A DNA stretch of 57,029 nucleotides, from NCBI GenBank assembly GCA_030141605.1, contig JAQGDQ010001183.1, positions 1-57,029 on the forward strand. The letters are read 5' to 3'. The position numbers and the translations under genes are program-made. Below are positions 25,701 to 52,360 of this stretch, piece after piece; the first letter of the stretch is position 1; every line of letters starts with the position of its first letter. Below the pieces are notes generated by a model. That model did not search any database and was not told the DNA's origin. It was given only the letters and a program-made list of their open reading frames with translations. The stretch is from Tubiluchus corallicola (Eukaryota > Priapulida > Priapulimorpha > Priapulimorphida > Tubiluchidae).

Positions 25701-28700
25701 CTATGAGCGTAGGCAGCTCAAATGGTTTGGAGTACACAAGTTCTAAACACAAGGTTTTGATTTTAATTACCAACTGCTTCGTGATTGTACAGCATCTGTT
25801 TCTCCTCAACTCGTTCAATAGAAAAAAATTGGTGGCTGAAGTTTACAATTTTCAAAAGTTCAAAATTAGTTCGCGAAGCAGATTAGAAATAGGGTTAGGA
25901 TTAGAACTAGAGTTATAGTTGAGGTTAGGGTGAAGATTAGGCTTAGGATTATGGTATTCAGATTGTGTGGGGAATTGTACAGGGATGAGAATGACAAATT
26001 GCAAAAAAGTCTGAAACAGGCCGGGGGTTGGGGGGCCACGTAGGCCCCCCATGGGGGTTCAAGGGGGCGAAGCAACAAATTGCAATTTTGTGATCATAGA
26101 GAGCCTAGCCTCTAAGTGGAATTAAAATATCAGTTACCTTGTTTCATGCATAATTTAAAATACCCAACTATCAAGGATACATGATACCTAATTGTCTCAA
26201 AAACGCCTAAGTACTGGCCACTCCTATGCAAAAGTATATAAAAACTGTCTGCAATTGACTCAAATAACTCTGCACAATTGATTCTATATTTTCATACATA
26301 GAGATCTACACGTGGTTACACTGATGCACGTGATGTAAAAAAAAGTGACGGCCTGCCAACTAGCGGTCAGTTTGTGAAATAATGTACTGGGTCCGTAAAA
26401 ACTTTCTCAACGAATTTACGCAATTTACAAAAATGGCACTACTGGTCTTCCAAAAACTCGGAATTCCGCGTATCCGTGGAAAATTCTCATCCCTGATTGT
26501 AATCTTTTTTCAAATTGATTTATTAATTCTGGCCAATATTATTTAAAATCCTTAGGATTTAAAGATCTTCTTAGCTAGTCAATAACACATCACTCCTACA
26601 TGAGCAGTGCAAAGAACGTACTTGGGTTTCGCAGTGATCTTCACGGCACCTTTTCCCTTTTTCTTCGCTTCTTTGTACTTTTTCTCCGCTTTCTGGATCT
26701 CCTGCACCTCACCGACGTGGATTACACCCGGTTCAGTCTCCCTAAGAAAAAAATCTCACCTGCTACATTTAGTAGTTCATATTACTTCATTCAGAATAAC
26801 CCAGAGATTCTTAAACGGGAAGCACCTGGTTCCACGGGATGTTTTTGAAAGCTTTCGAAGAAGAAACAGCGGCGACTCGTCTATAGGTACCGTGGAAATG
26901 CAGCACCCCCTATTTTCACTCATTATTATCGATAATATTTAATATAAAAAGTCATTTTTCTTTAGTTCTTTCTTGATACTTGTGTGGAACAGGTGAGGGA
27001 AGTACTGTTTGCTTTACAGCCCAAGCAACGTGGTGTTCACTGGCATATTCTGGCATATTCTTGAATTGCGACAATTTAGGCTGCCCGTAAGCAAATGTTT
27101 AGGATTTTATCAAGTTTATGAATAAATTTTGGTGTGTTTGTTTGTTTAAAATTACAATTACAAATTACAACATTAAAATTACACGTTTGTTTCGTTTCAC
27201 ACAATATTAAAACAATGGTTAAGAATTTTCCGAAGCAGCACCCCCAGTAATTTGCATTACGAGCCACCACTGCCAGTGTGGCACACTGGGAAGGTGAGTT
27301 TGTGACGTCATGCAAATGTTTTAAATTACTAAGAATTTTCTTTTCTAGTTCCTTGAGTCTTTTAAACAAATAAGTGTAATGACTTTGTAAACGAAATTTG
27401 TAACATTGTTCTGGGACATATTTTAAAAATGCTTTTTCCCCCTTTAAAGGACAAGAAGAGAGGCACTTGAAGTAGGTTTCAGAAAAATCGCCTTAAAAAT
27501 TTATATTACTTTATAGAAATTTTATGTGTATATCGTGGTCATGTTAAAAGAAATTTTCGTTTGTTTTCATTTTAAATCTCCCACAATACTGTTCCAACCT
27601 CGCCATTACATGACGTCACTTACGCAAATGTAAATCAGGGGAAGAAAAGGCAATGTTAAATTGTGTCCCAAAAAACTTTGCATGCAAATCTATAATACTT
27701 AGTATTTTGCTTACCTGCTGGAAAGACTTATGTAACTAGAAGAGTTTATGTATAAATTTTGGTATGTTTGTTTGTTTAAAATTACAATTACAAATTACAA
27801 CACTAAAATTACATATGACTGTTTTGTTTTACACAGTATTAATTTTCTGAAGCAGCACCCCCAGTAATTTTAGCTACAAGCCACCACCGAGGAGAAGAAA
27901 ATGGATATTCTAAAATATCTCAAAAAAAAATTTGTAACAAGTTATATCAAATTAAAATATTCTGCCCACCTAATAAAATGGCTTTGCACTGAAATCCCAG
28001 TATGCACCACTGATTCACCAAAAAACACATTATTAATCTTATTGGCAATATATAGTCATGTAAACTTTTGTTTACTTAGGGAAGAGTGTGCTACGAATGC
28101 TCTGACTATGCTTACAAACGTTAAGCAATGCTACCTGAAGATTACGCAATGCTACCTGAACTTATTTCAGAAGACTTATCGTCTTCTCGCGGAAAAACTA
28201 TGAAGGAAAATTTTGTATTACTGTATTTCGTCAATAAAGACTAAAATTCGTTTTTTTTTGGTGAGCTAAAATGCGACGTTTTACCAATCAGCGCGAACAT
28301 TTTGAATTACCAAAAATTTTCTTTTCTTGTTACATAAACTATTCAAGCAGATAAGCGTAATGCTAAGTAATATAACTTCGTGTGGAAACTTTGTGAAGGA
28401 AATTTTTTTAAAATCATTTAAAACATTCGCGTCACCTGGTAAAACTCTCCTTCCCAGGGTGCACTACTGATTCACCAGAAAATGCGCTATATATAACTAC
28501 TAACACAAGTTCTCTATGCAATAAACCAACATTATATAATATTTCACGAAGGTTTTTTTAAGCTTTATTTACGAACAACCTTTTCTTGTGGTTCAACTAG
28601 TTTATAATTTAATCAAGTCTTACATAGTAAAGTTTGTTATGAAAGCCCCTTTAGGAATTTGAAAGTCGAATATTGTCTCCCTCGGTTCCAGATCGTAATT

Positions 28701-30891
28701 ATGAAATCTTGTTTCCACGTGAGTCTTGGAGTACCGATAGCCAATGTCCACTTGTATGATCATTGTTTCCATGGCAACGGAGAGATTTTTGTGATTGTCC
28801 ACCACATTGCCGTGCACTGAAAAAAGCGAAGCGTTGTTGCATTAATGATCAATTACTAAAAAAGACTAATCAAAGAGCCGAAAAAAATCGTAATTACATA
28901 TTATGTTTCCTTTCTCAACTTTCAGGTTTATTGCTTTTATACCATTGCTATTATTACATCATTTATTTCATCCTTATTTACATTAAGTCATCTGCATAAC
29001 TATAATCATTTTTTCATTTAAGTAAGGTGAGTGTGTTAATGGCCGTGTGGTCGTACACTCACCTCGCACTACTCAAATTATTACATCATTTACTTCATCC
29101 TTATTTACATTAAGTTATCTACAGAAGCACGCATAACTATAATCATTTTTTCATTTAAGTAAGGTGAGTGTGTTAATGGCCGTGTGGTCGTACACTCACC
29201 TCGCACTACTCAAATTATTACATCATTTACTTCATCCTTATTTACATTAAGTTATCTACAGAAGCATGCATAACTATAATCATTTTTTCATTTAAGTAAG
29301 GTGAGTGTGTTAACGACCGTATGGTCGTACACTCACCTCGCACTACTCAAATTGTTACATCATTTACTTCATCCTTATTTACATTAAGTTATCTACAGAA
29401 GCACGCATAACTATAATCATTTTTTCATTTAAGTAAGGTGAGTGTGTTAATGACCGTATGGTCGTACACTCACCTCGCACTACTCAAATTATTTTATTGA
29501 AAGTTCATTAATGTGTTTGATATTGTATTTTGATGTGTGAAAATAAATTCATGGTTCAATAGTTTTGGTAACATCCCTGATTGCATAATAAGTTGCCAAT
29601 GACTGGCTGTAACAATGGTAAAGTTACAGAGACTGGAAATCCATTTCTTGAATCAGGCATCTCCGGTTTTTTATGCTGGACGGATCGCGTCTGGGCGAAT
29701 AGTTTTACAGCTGAACAAACCAATGGAGATGCGAGGTAAATTGCAATCAGTTTTTGCTTTTCGTAATAATAATTGTTTTTCGATAAAAACTGTTCAGCCA
29801 ATTCAAGAATTTAAAACGAAATACAGAGCAATGATTCTCAACAAGTACAACACGTCCCAATTTCCCACACCTACTGCAGCAGTCATACCACAATCCTGGT
29901 ACAGATTATGCAAAACAAAGCATCATTGATAAATCTTTAGAGCTGATGTCAACATAGCGCAATCTATTATCTTTCTTCCTACCATTTCCACTCACATCCT
30001 TCTACCCTTCCTGTGTGATCTAACCTTTCTCCCAGTTCGTTCTTTTTTTTGTTCACTCATCCATTCTTTTTTTATCGGGTTCACGTGACAGTGGGCATAT
30101 ACAAGCCTTTGCTTCTCCAGCCCACTGAAGTACAATTATTCTTTTATGATAACGATAGTGTATGAAACATAAGAATTTAATACAGTAGATGTAACAATTT
30201 TGATGTCACTGTGTGCTTAATGTCATTATATTGTACTGAATGTGATAATAATAATAAATAAAAAATAATAATTACTTGCACATCATTAAACTCATAAACA
30301 TGCTTTAACTCGTTAGCGTCAGTGATACTGATTATTTACTCTCTGTGACTCCATTCAATGTAGCTATTACATATCAAGTAAAGTCATATAAATTCTTAAA
30401 TTACTTATTTCGCCTTCAATGTTCATATAAATACTATAAATTATTTCTTTCAAATCAAAATACGTTATTTTAGAACATAAAAACAGTTGTAAAAGCGCTT
30501 AGATACCTCAAAATGTCTTCAAGTGCAGTAAATCATCGTGAAATGGAGATTCAGAACATGTGAATAACTAGAAAGGCTTAACTGCCGACTTATGGACGAT
30601 TTTGCAATGCAAGCTCACATTTGTGTCATGTGGCATTGACGATGTGGGGATGCCAAGCTTGGAAGTCAGACTGCGTTAGGTACCAAAGAGGTTGCAAAAC
30701 TTGCTTGGAACATGTACATAATGAATAAATTATCTATTCTAACTTTAACAGCGTAAGACTATCACTAATTAACATCGTGCTCTAATGATCTACGATAAAC
30801 AAGCCAAAATAAAAATTAGAATCAATTATCACTTGCAAACAATCATACCTGCCACACAGACAGACAGCAAGAAGACACTTGAAAGCAACAT
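8114..30891 (-). CDS. ITIH-like secreted protein, unit I (5' part, eight exons; 3' end outside window)
   Basis: Predicted secreted protein of the inter-alpha-trypsin-inhibitor heavy-chain family. In vertebrates these proteins bind hyaluronan matrix; that role is not shown here. Exons, in order: 30849-30891, 28624-28816, 26622-26741, 23530-23686, 16278-16377, 15332-15495, 11258-11543, 8114-8296. They total 1,246 nt, about 415 codons, with agreeing phases at every junction and GT/AG at every border. Order of parts: signal peptide (14 residues), VIT domain (exons 2-4), linker (5-6), VWA domain (7-8). The VWA metal site is intact: DVSGS, then GSTNIN, then LSDGD. The second half of the VWA and the C-terminal domain were not found between 1 and 8,113, so they probably lie left of the window. 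Introns carry hAT, retroelement and satellite insertions. The family call is firm; the exon edges are hand-read. Confidence 0.85.
8402..9778 (+). mobile_element. Retroelement-like repeat with a 57-bp tandem core
   Basis: Flanks match 22,884-23,410 closely: upstream AAGTATTGAGAGT and GTTTGATAATGGTAATCAC; downstream GTTTGGCCTGTCAAGCTATG, ending in AATAAATAAACTTAAACTTA then an A run. That A-rich 3' end suggests a retrotransposed element. Between the flanks lies an array of about 17 units at 8,548-9,508; the other copy has two. Confidence 0.65.
8548..9508. repeat. 57-bp tandem array, about 17 units
   Basis: Unit has CACATCACAGTTTTTCTTAG and TCTCGCTCCATTTCATC, with a C run of variable length that makes unit length vary from 56 to 58. 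It lies inside a retroelement-like repeat, about 250 bp upstream of unit I exon 8. Confidence 0.9.
9838..10101. mobile_element. piggyBac-like MITE (family B), 264 bp
   Basis: TTAA on both sides (9,834-9,837 and 10,102-10,105), ends CCCTTTCACTACG and CGTAGTGAAAGGG as perfect 13-bp inverted repeats. No coding capacity. Confidence 0.75.
10106..10628. other. Intron sequence without recognised feature
   Basis: Within the unit I intron between exons 7 and 8. Nothing recognisable beyond AT-rich sequence. Confidence 0.5.
10629..11193. repeat. ATC/ATG triplet tract
   Basis: About 560 bp of imperfect CAT/CAC triplets starting 65 bp past the donor of unit I exon 7. It creates long false open frames of Met/Val, Ile/Thr or Asp/Gly. 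Confidence 0.95.
11258..11543 (-). CDS. Unit I exon 7: VWA domain, first half
   Basis: Encodes IEGDYFVHYLSPRNLPVLNK, then FVLDVSGSMAGEKL, the first MIDAS motif (DxSxS) of the VWA, and NPGDAFNILKFSS. It is 286 nt. I chose the GTAGGT donor because it gives GSTNIN across the splice; the nearby GTATAC would break the frame. In unit II the same region is two exons (136 and 153 nt). Confidence 0.88.
11643..12141. mobile_element. hAT-type non-autonomous element, 499 bp
   Basis: Ends CAGGGATGTGCAAATT and AATTTGCACACCCCTG, flanked by the perfect 8-bp target duplication CTCTAGAT (11,635-11,642 and 12,142-12,149). The interior has GCGGCCCGC-rich stretches and no transposase. It lies 100 bp upstream of unit I exon 7. 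Confidence 0.9.
12150..12881. other. Intron sequence without recognised feature
   Basis: AT-rich unit I intron. It contains one inverted unit of the 37-bp repeat near 12,645-12,690 and nothing else I can name. Confidence 0.5.
12882..13268. mobile_element. pogo-like deletion derivative carrying a transposase C-terminus
   Basis: Ends CCGTATTTTCCCATGTATAA and its reverse, flanked by TA (12,880-12,881 and 13,269-13,270). The minus-strand frame 12,962-13,237 encodes WVLKAWNGVKPEVIIKSFKK, then CGISNAMDGTEDN and an acidic tail, like the C-terminal end of pogo/Tigger transposases. The catalytic region is deleted. Confidence 0.75.
13418..14690. repeat. 62-bp tandem array, about 20 units, inverted
   Basis: Same unit as at 1,168-1,912 in the other orientation. 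One unit near 14,280 is cut short. It lies in the unit I intron between exons 6 and 7. Confidence 0.9.
15332..15495 (-). CDS. Unit I exon 6: pre-VWA segment
   Basis: Encodes TGTGVAWISYSPSVEEQ, then PEGIQGQFVVQYDV. This matches the segment just before the VWA in ITIH proteins (phase 1 to phase 0, 164 nt). The unit II exon at 41,544 has exactly the same length. I placed the start at TGCAG|TG because the downstream acceptor at CAG|CATGAC would meet a stop in phase 1. An inverted copy, apparently identical over 164 nt, lies at 360-523. Confidence 0.8.
15650..16080. repeat. CAT/CAG triplet tract upstream of unit I exon 6
   Basis: Imperfect triplets in the intron between exons 5 and 6. The part up to 15,868 is shared in reverse with 1-213. 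A related tract lies at 33,300-33,920. Confidence 0.95.
16278..16377 (-). CDS. Unit I exon 5: VIT-VWA linker
   Basis: Starts VNVYIIEPTSITKLRVPG, the conserved strand after the VIT domain in ITIH proteins. It is 100 nt, phase 0 to phase 1. It follows a CTAG acceptor; the reading frame stays open to GTACAT. Confidence 0.8.
16499..17640. repeat. 36-bp tandem array with an 11-unit higher-order repeat
   Basis: Unit reads ACGTTCATACTGTACAGCAT with CACACATGCGGATACC. About 31 units. A block of 11 units recurs at an offset of 396 bp (16,687 against 17,083). Because 36 is a multiple of three, frames of up to 405 codons are open on both strands. I do not regard these as genes. Two end units are diverged. 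Confidence 0.92.
17641..17959. other. Intron sequence without recognised feature
   Basis: Unit I intron between exons 4 and 5. Nothing recognisable. Confidence 0.4.
17960..18260 (+). mobile_element. LINE reverse-transcriptase C-terminal fragment
   Basis: The plus-strand frame has TNTHYGTNSVIKQAILLWNS, then LPLQVKQIKSLSAFKTTFKS. This is the WN.LP...K...S...FK.....L pattern of non-LTR retrotransposon C-termini. The 5' part is missing, as usual for truncated insertions. Confidence 0.7.
18550..19895. repeat. AC-rich tandem array, period 190 bp in its centre
   Basis: Built from CAACAAATCACCCACCACC and AAACAATACCACAATACAAC modules. From about 18,960 to 19,720 it repeats exactly every 190 bp; earlier units are about 60-90 bp long. 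Long open frames on both strands are by-products. Confidence 0.88.
19896..20689. other. Intron sequence without recognised feature
   Basis: Unit I intron. A 105-codon minus-strand frame (19,896-20,213) has no family features, and I do not call it a gene. Confidence 0.4.
20690..20940 (-). repeat. 5S-rRNA-derived SINE (SINE3-like)
   Basis: The minus strand has GATCGAAGTTAAGCAACACT, then GGGTCAGTAAATGAATGGGT. This closely follows the 3' half of 5S rRNA (GAAGTTAAGCAAC...GGTCAGTACTTGGATGGG). The 5' half is not recognisable, so it is not a working 5S gene. Confidence 0.6.
21130..21593. mobile_element. piggyBac-like MITE (family C), one end decayed
   Basis: Inverted relative of 32,353-32,811 with the same inner motifs TATCCCACGGGATAC (twice). 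The right end TATGAAAGGG is followed by TTAA; the left end, GTTCAGTCCC, has lost its TTAA. Confidence 0.7.
21755..22405. repeat. 23-bp tandem array, about 28 units
   Basis: Unit TACACAAGGCTTGTACTAAC plus AGA, with frequent variants (GTTTGTACTATCAGA). It contains the short inverted pair ACAAG/CTTGT. Confidence 0.88.
22450..22670 (-). repeat. 5S-rRNA-derived SINE, diverged copy
   Basis: Minus-strand AACTTAGGCAACATTGGCC, then TTGGTCGGTGAATGGCTGGG. Same 5S-like order as 20,690-20,940 but more decayed. Confidence 0.45.
22884..23410 (+). mobile_element. Retroelement-like repeat, short form
   Basis: Same element as 8,402-9,778 but with only two of the 57-bp units (23,018-23,130). It ends AAATAAATAAACTTAAACTT and lies about 120 bp from unit I exon 4. 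Confidence 0.65.
23530..23686 (-). CDS. Unit I exon 4: VIT domain, last part
   Basis: Encodes DFKMAVHVKAGSQTVCRLEF followed by EQLLHRRFGMYEQVV and NPGQIV, matching the end of the VIT domain (the tyEelL.R..g.Y region). It is 157 nt and ends in phase 0 at a GTGAAT donor. Confidence 0.85.
24000..24640. repeat. Dispersed repeat, inverted partner of 31,210-31,870
   Basis: Shares GTAAGTCGGCAATTAAGC, TAAGCTGAGATAATCCACA and AACACTTAGCAACAGTACA-type stretches in reverse with the other copy. Further partial copies are at 30,540-30,605 and 31,880-32,045. Class unknown. Confidence 0.7.
24650..25979. other. Intron sequence without recognised feature
   Basis: Unit I intron. A tRNA-like T-arm (TTGGGTTCAAATC, minus strand, near 25,555-25,575) hints at a tRNA-derived SINE. 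Short GTTAGG-rich run at 25,895-25,950. Nothing else is recognisable. Confidence 0.4.
25980..26495. mobile_element. CAGGGATG-ended non-autonomous element, copy 1
   Basis: Ends CAGGGATGAGAATG and ATTCTCATCCCTG, about 515 bp. The interior holds one unit of what becomes the 172-bp array at 1,912. ATTGTA flanks both sides. The ends suggest an hAT-like element. Confidence 0.75.
26622..26741 (-). CDS. Unit I exon 3: VIT domain, middle part
   Basis: Encodes EVQEIQKAEKKYKEAKKKG, the Lys/Glu-rich segment expected in the middle of VIT domains. It is 120 nt with a TTAG acceptor and a GTACGT donor. The equivalent exon in unit II is 111 nt and has lost this signature. Confidence 0.85.
26868..27650. repeat. 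Dispersed repeat shared with 38,395-39,580
   Basis: Long direct match in two parts: TGCAGCACCCCCTATTTTCA to the TTTCTTTAGTTCTTTCTT region, and GTTTAGGATTTTATCAAG through AACTGTTCCAACCTCGCCA. Class unknown. A further piece lies at 27,742-27,900. Confidence 0.7.
27651..28623. other. Unit I intron, mostly repeat-derived
   Basis: Contains another piece of the GTTTGTTTAAAATTACAATT repeat at 27,742-27,900. A 100-codon plus-strand frame at 27,901-28,203 has no recognisable features. Confidence 0.4.
28624..28816 (-). CDS. Unit I exon 2: VIT domain, first part
   Basis: Encodes the N-terminal half of a VIT domain, including GYRYSKTHVETRF and the family hallmark IPKGAFITNFTM. It is entered at a TTTTTTCAG acceptor and left at a GTAAGA donor in phase 2, so the final Met codon is split. 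Splicing to the next exon gives ...NFTMETEPG. Confidence 0.85.
28953..29490. repeat. 137-bp tandem array, four units, each with a hairpin
   Basis: Units recur every 137 bp in unit I intron 1. Each contains AGGTGAGTGT ... ACACTCACCT with an inner stem, for example ACGACC-GTAT-GGTCGT in the third unit (29,299-29,338). Confidence 0.88.
29491..30848. other. Unit I intron 1, no gene recognised
   Basis: A 104-codon plus-strand frame (29,615-29,929) has no known family. The CT-rich and AATAAATAAA sequence near 29,990-30,270 could be the tail of an old retroelement. Confidence 0.35.
30849..30891 (-). CDS. Unit I exon 1: start codon and signal peptide
   Basis: ATG at 30,891 opens MLLSSVFLLSVCVA, a hydrophobic stretch typical of a signal-peptide core. 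It ends in phase 1 at a GTATGA donor. The single trailing G joins the TG of the next exon to give Val, reading ...CVAVHGNVV. This is the only signal-peptide exon I could find in the array, and it marks unit I as the start of a secreted protein. Its short length makes it less certain than the domain exons. Confidence 0.7.
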
Positions 30892-31209
30892 TTTCACAAC
30901 CAAAAAACCAATCAGTCAACATAAACAGCAAACTCTATAACCCACAGCATCTCAGCGCGCGAAGAACCAAAATAGCAATGCACATCGAACATGTAAACAA
31001 CATTCGCGCCTGGGCAGGAAATATGGAATGTCTTCAGAATTTACAACCGCTCTCTGTCTGCCATCTAGCGGTCGAATTATTAAAAAAACAAAATGGCTAT
31101 CTACTACACGCAATGTGCTATAAAATATATCAGTGCGAAATACTAGACGCACAATATCCTAAAATATGCAGTATGCTAAGGAACACTGCATTTTGAAATG
31201 AGAAAGATT

Positions 31210-32045
31210 CTTTCAGATAAATGTGTGCTTGCAAACCAAAACTGTCCATAAGTCGGCATAGTTAAAACTTTGTTATGTTGCTTCTAAGTAGAAGGTACCA
31301 AAAACTTAGACAAATATCAATTTTATCTTTCTTATAAAAACCAATGCTAAATATATTGGACTATTATATTCTAGCTTCCAATTATCAAAAAAATGTCCAA
31401 AAACACCAAAAATTTAATTTTAAAACTCCTTTCCCACTTTTCTATCTGAAAACTAGTACTGAAATTGTAAAAAACACATATTTTCAATCTCCGATAGTAG
31501 TTCATGGCACTGTCAATTTGCTTCAGGTTTTTTTCTGTTGACAAGCCCATATCTTTATCAATAAAAGCCATCTACTGGATTTAAACATAACTTCAATGTG
31601 TTTTTGTAAAATCCATAGCAACCAACATTTGTGCGGTTGCTAAGTGTTTTGTAGAAACGCGACAAAAAACAATGGCTGACTTTAACAGGGATTTTCTCAA
31701 AGCTATGTTTTTCAGTGCATAGACTGCACCTCAACTTCAATGTGGATTATCTCAGCTTAGAAATAACATAGAGCAATGAGCTTGGTATGAAAATGATCCT
31801 CGTGAAATGTAGATTCAGAACATGTGAATAACTAGAAAAGCTTAATTGCCATCTTATGGACGACTTTCATATGCAAGCTCACACAAACAGACCTCAACTT
31901 CAATGTGAATTATCTCAGCTTAGAAATAACATGGAATGATGAGCTTGGTATCAAAATGATCCATATAAACCAGAGATTCAGAATGTGTGAATAACTAGAA
32001 AAGCTTAATGCCGACTTGTGGACGATTTTGCTATGCAAGCACACA
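31210..32045. repeat. Dispersed repeat with partial extra units
   Basis: Reverse match to 24,000-24,640, followed by two partial units (ATTCAGAACATGTGAATAAC, CTTATGGACGA). It lies between the unit II end and the unit I start, downstream of the family C element in transcript order. Confidence 0.65.
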
Positions 32046-32352
32046 AATGAGAAAGAGTTAAATTAAAAAATATTAAATACTTAAAATACTTAAATTAACA
32101 AATTAAATACTAATTGATTTTTTTTGCAAAATGTTTAAAAAACTTGATCGAATTTTAAAGTATAAAGAAAATCTATTATCAAAACATGCTCTTGAAAAAT
32201 AATCCTCTGGCTCAATAATTGAAAAAAACATACAGTAAACAGTCTCAACAAGATATGTCACTATTTCACATTATAATTTTAATTTGATACAAATAGGAGA
32301 ATTTTAATTAACCAATTATTTATAAATTTAGTTTGAAAATTATCAATTAACC

Positions 32353-32811
32353 CTTTCATACCCGTTGTATCCCGTGGGATACGAGAATATTTTCTGCCTT
32401 TAAAATTAATAAAATTTTAAAACTGACAGTTATTTGATCTGTTAATAGTTATTTTGATTTAAGCCAATAACAATAGACTAAAAATGGTGATAAAATGGCA
32501 AACTAGAAAATCTACATAGCATAATAAACTGCTCAAGGTACAGTACTTTAGAGATGACTTTGTACAGATCAGTATAGCATGGATACTAAATGTCTTAAAT
32601 ACTTTAAGAAATTATCAGCAGTTGCAAAATGAAGCACATTTTATGCTTCCATTGAATCCCAATGTATTCCGTGGGATACAGGCTATATTTAGCACGCGTG
32701 CACAGGTAAAAAAATAATAATTATTATGTGTAAACAAGATGGACATACTGAACGAAACTACCAAGCCAAAAAAATTTTTCTTATTAAAAAAATAATTTGG
32801 GACTGAAAGGG
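32353..32811. mobile_element. piggyBac-like MITE (family C)
   Basis: TTAA on both sides, with ends CCCTTTCATACCCG and GGGACTGAAAGGG. Inner palindromic motif TATCCCGTGGGATAC near the left end, with a similar one at 32,665-32,680. No coding frame. It lies just downstream of the unit II end. Confidence 0.78.
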
Positions 32812-32924
32812 TTAATGCCAGAATTATCACTTTTTTGAAAACCATCAAAATGAAGGAGAAAAAGTATAACAAAGCCTGTACTCGAACCTGAAACTTCTAG
32901 ATCACAATTTTAACGCTTTGCGTG

Positions 32925-50832
<17,908 letters not shown>

Positions 50833-50839
50833 CTGAAAT

Positions 50840-51287
50840 CAAGCAAAATTAAACTTTGATTCATAAACATTGATCCACAAAATCACGCTTCACAACAACC
50901 ACACACATATAACCACCGATGGACGCAAGTGAATTTGCATGAAAATTACCAATAAATTCACTTAATGCTCCAGAGGTTTTAAAGTGTCCTGAAATTTGCC
51001 TAACAGAAGTCGATAGTGTGTCAAAATGTTGCCCAAATGACTATGAATTCACTAAAGGTTGAGACGGTTAATCGTTTAACATTTCAACCGACGGCTAACT
51101 TGTGTAAAAAATCAATAACGGTTTAACCATTACTTTTCTTTACATTTTAATATAACGCAATTATTGCAAACATACATGTTGAAACTACAGCATTCCCTCA
51201 CTTATCGCGGGTGTTCCGTTCCGTTTGAACTTAAATCTAGTTTCTATAAGGTTATTGTTAATTACGTGTATATGAATTCGCTTATAT
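50840..51287. other. Intron sequence, one MITE end
   Basis: CATTCCCTCACTTATCGCGG at 51,191 resembles a pogo/Tigger-type terminal repeat. Nothing else is recognisable, and no signal-peptide exon is visible. Confidence 0.4.
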
Positions 51288-51469
51288 GCATATAAACTGC
51301 TTGTGGTGTAGCACTTTGCACTTGTTCGTTGTATGGCACTTATATAGCAACTGGTTTCAGTAACTGCCTGTGGTGTGTTATACAATGCTTCTATTACATG
51401 AACATGAACTCATACACATTTTCCGAGACGGATAGATATGTTTGTAGATACCTATTTTCTTCATGTGAA

Positions 51470-52042
51470 TTAACCTAGCCACTGGGGGGGGAGGCAAGCC
51501 AGCCCAAGTCAGTGCCGGTCCCAAGCTCGGATAAATAGGGAGGGTTAGGGTCAGGAAGGGCATCCGCGTGTAAAAACTGTGCCAAAACCTTCTATGAATG
51601 AGTCCACAAAGAAGTGGTGAGACCCGCTCTAATCTATGGGCTGGAAGCAGCTTCTCTAAAGAAGACCGAAGAGAAGAAAATGGGTGTGGTAGAGATGAGG
51701 ATGTTGAGATGGATGGTGGGAATAACAAGAAGAGATAAAATTAGAAATAATAATATCAGAGGAACAGTAAAAGTAGTGGAAGCCTCGCAAGATTGCGATG
51801 GTATGGACACCTGAAAAGAAGAGTCGGTGAACATCATGTGGGAAGGGAGGTCATGGAAATGGAAGTGCTGGGAAATAGAAGAAGAGGACGACCCAAGCGG
51901 AGATGGATTGAATGTATTAAGGGAGACCTTAGAGAGAAGAACATAAATGAAGAGATGGTCAACAACAGGAATGCATGGAGAAGACTCATTCACAACGGTG
52001 ACCCCGCATAGGGAAAAGCTGGGAAGAAGAAGAAGAAGATTT
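51470..52042 (+). mobile_element. LINE tail (reverse-transcriptase C-terminus)
   Basis: Contains GLEAASLKKTEEKKMGVV, MLRWMVGITRRDKIRNN, then after a frame change MRWYGHLKRRVGEHHV and MVNNRNAWRRLIHNGDPA, then a GAAGAA tail. These are standard motifs at the C-terminus of non-LTR reverse transcriptases. The 5' side (TAGCCACTGGGG, GGGCATCCGC) is joined directly to the tail, so this is a short, internally deleted derivative. Confidence 0.85.
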
Positions 52043-52272
52043 TCTTCATATGAATTCATCATGTGCATTCGATATTTTGTCATATGTACCACGACGTCAT
52101 CAGGAACAGTTGAATGACTAACCGACTGCAATTAATTACGTTTAAATGGTTACTTAACAAAAACCTACACAATTTTTGTTAATCCAAAAATTTTCGGACA
52201 ATCAGAGTCGCCAATGATCATCCTGTTTTAAACAAAAAAAACATTCGATCTACAATGATTGAAACGTCTTAC

Positions 52273-52360
52273 CTTTTGCGTACCTGTCTGAATCGTCCAG
52301 GTAAACAGACACGTCCGCATCAGTTACCAGTAAGGATGTAAATGGCGTAAGAAGATTATA
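52273..52360 (-). CDS. Unit III last recognised exon
   Basis: 88 nt, TTTTCAG acceptor, GTAAGA donor, encoding YNLLTPFTSLLV and an acidic tail. A second possible donor (GTACGC) lies 13 bases upstream but would change the phase. A decayed inverted copy sits near 55,990-56,080. Confidence 0.72.

Noticed and set aside
27901-28203. 100-codon plus-strand frame
   Set aside because: No recognisable domain, AT-rich composition, inside a unit I intron and next to dispersed repeats.
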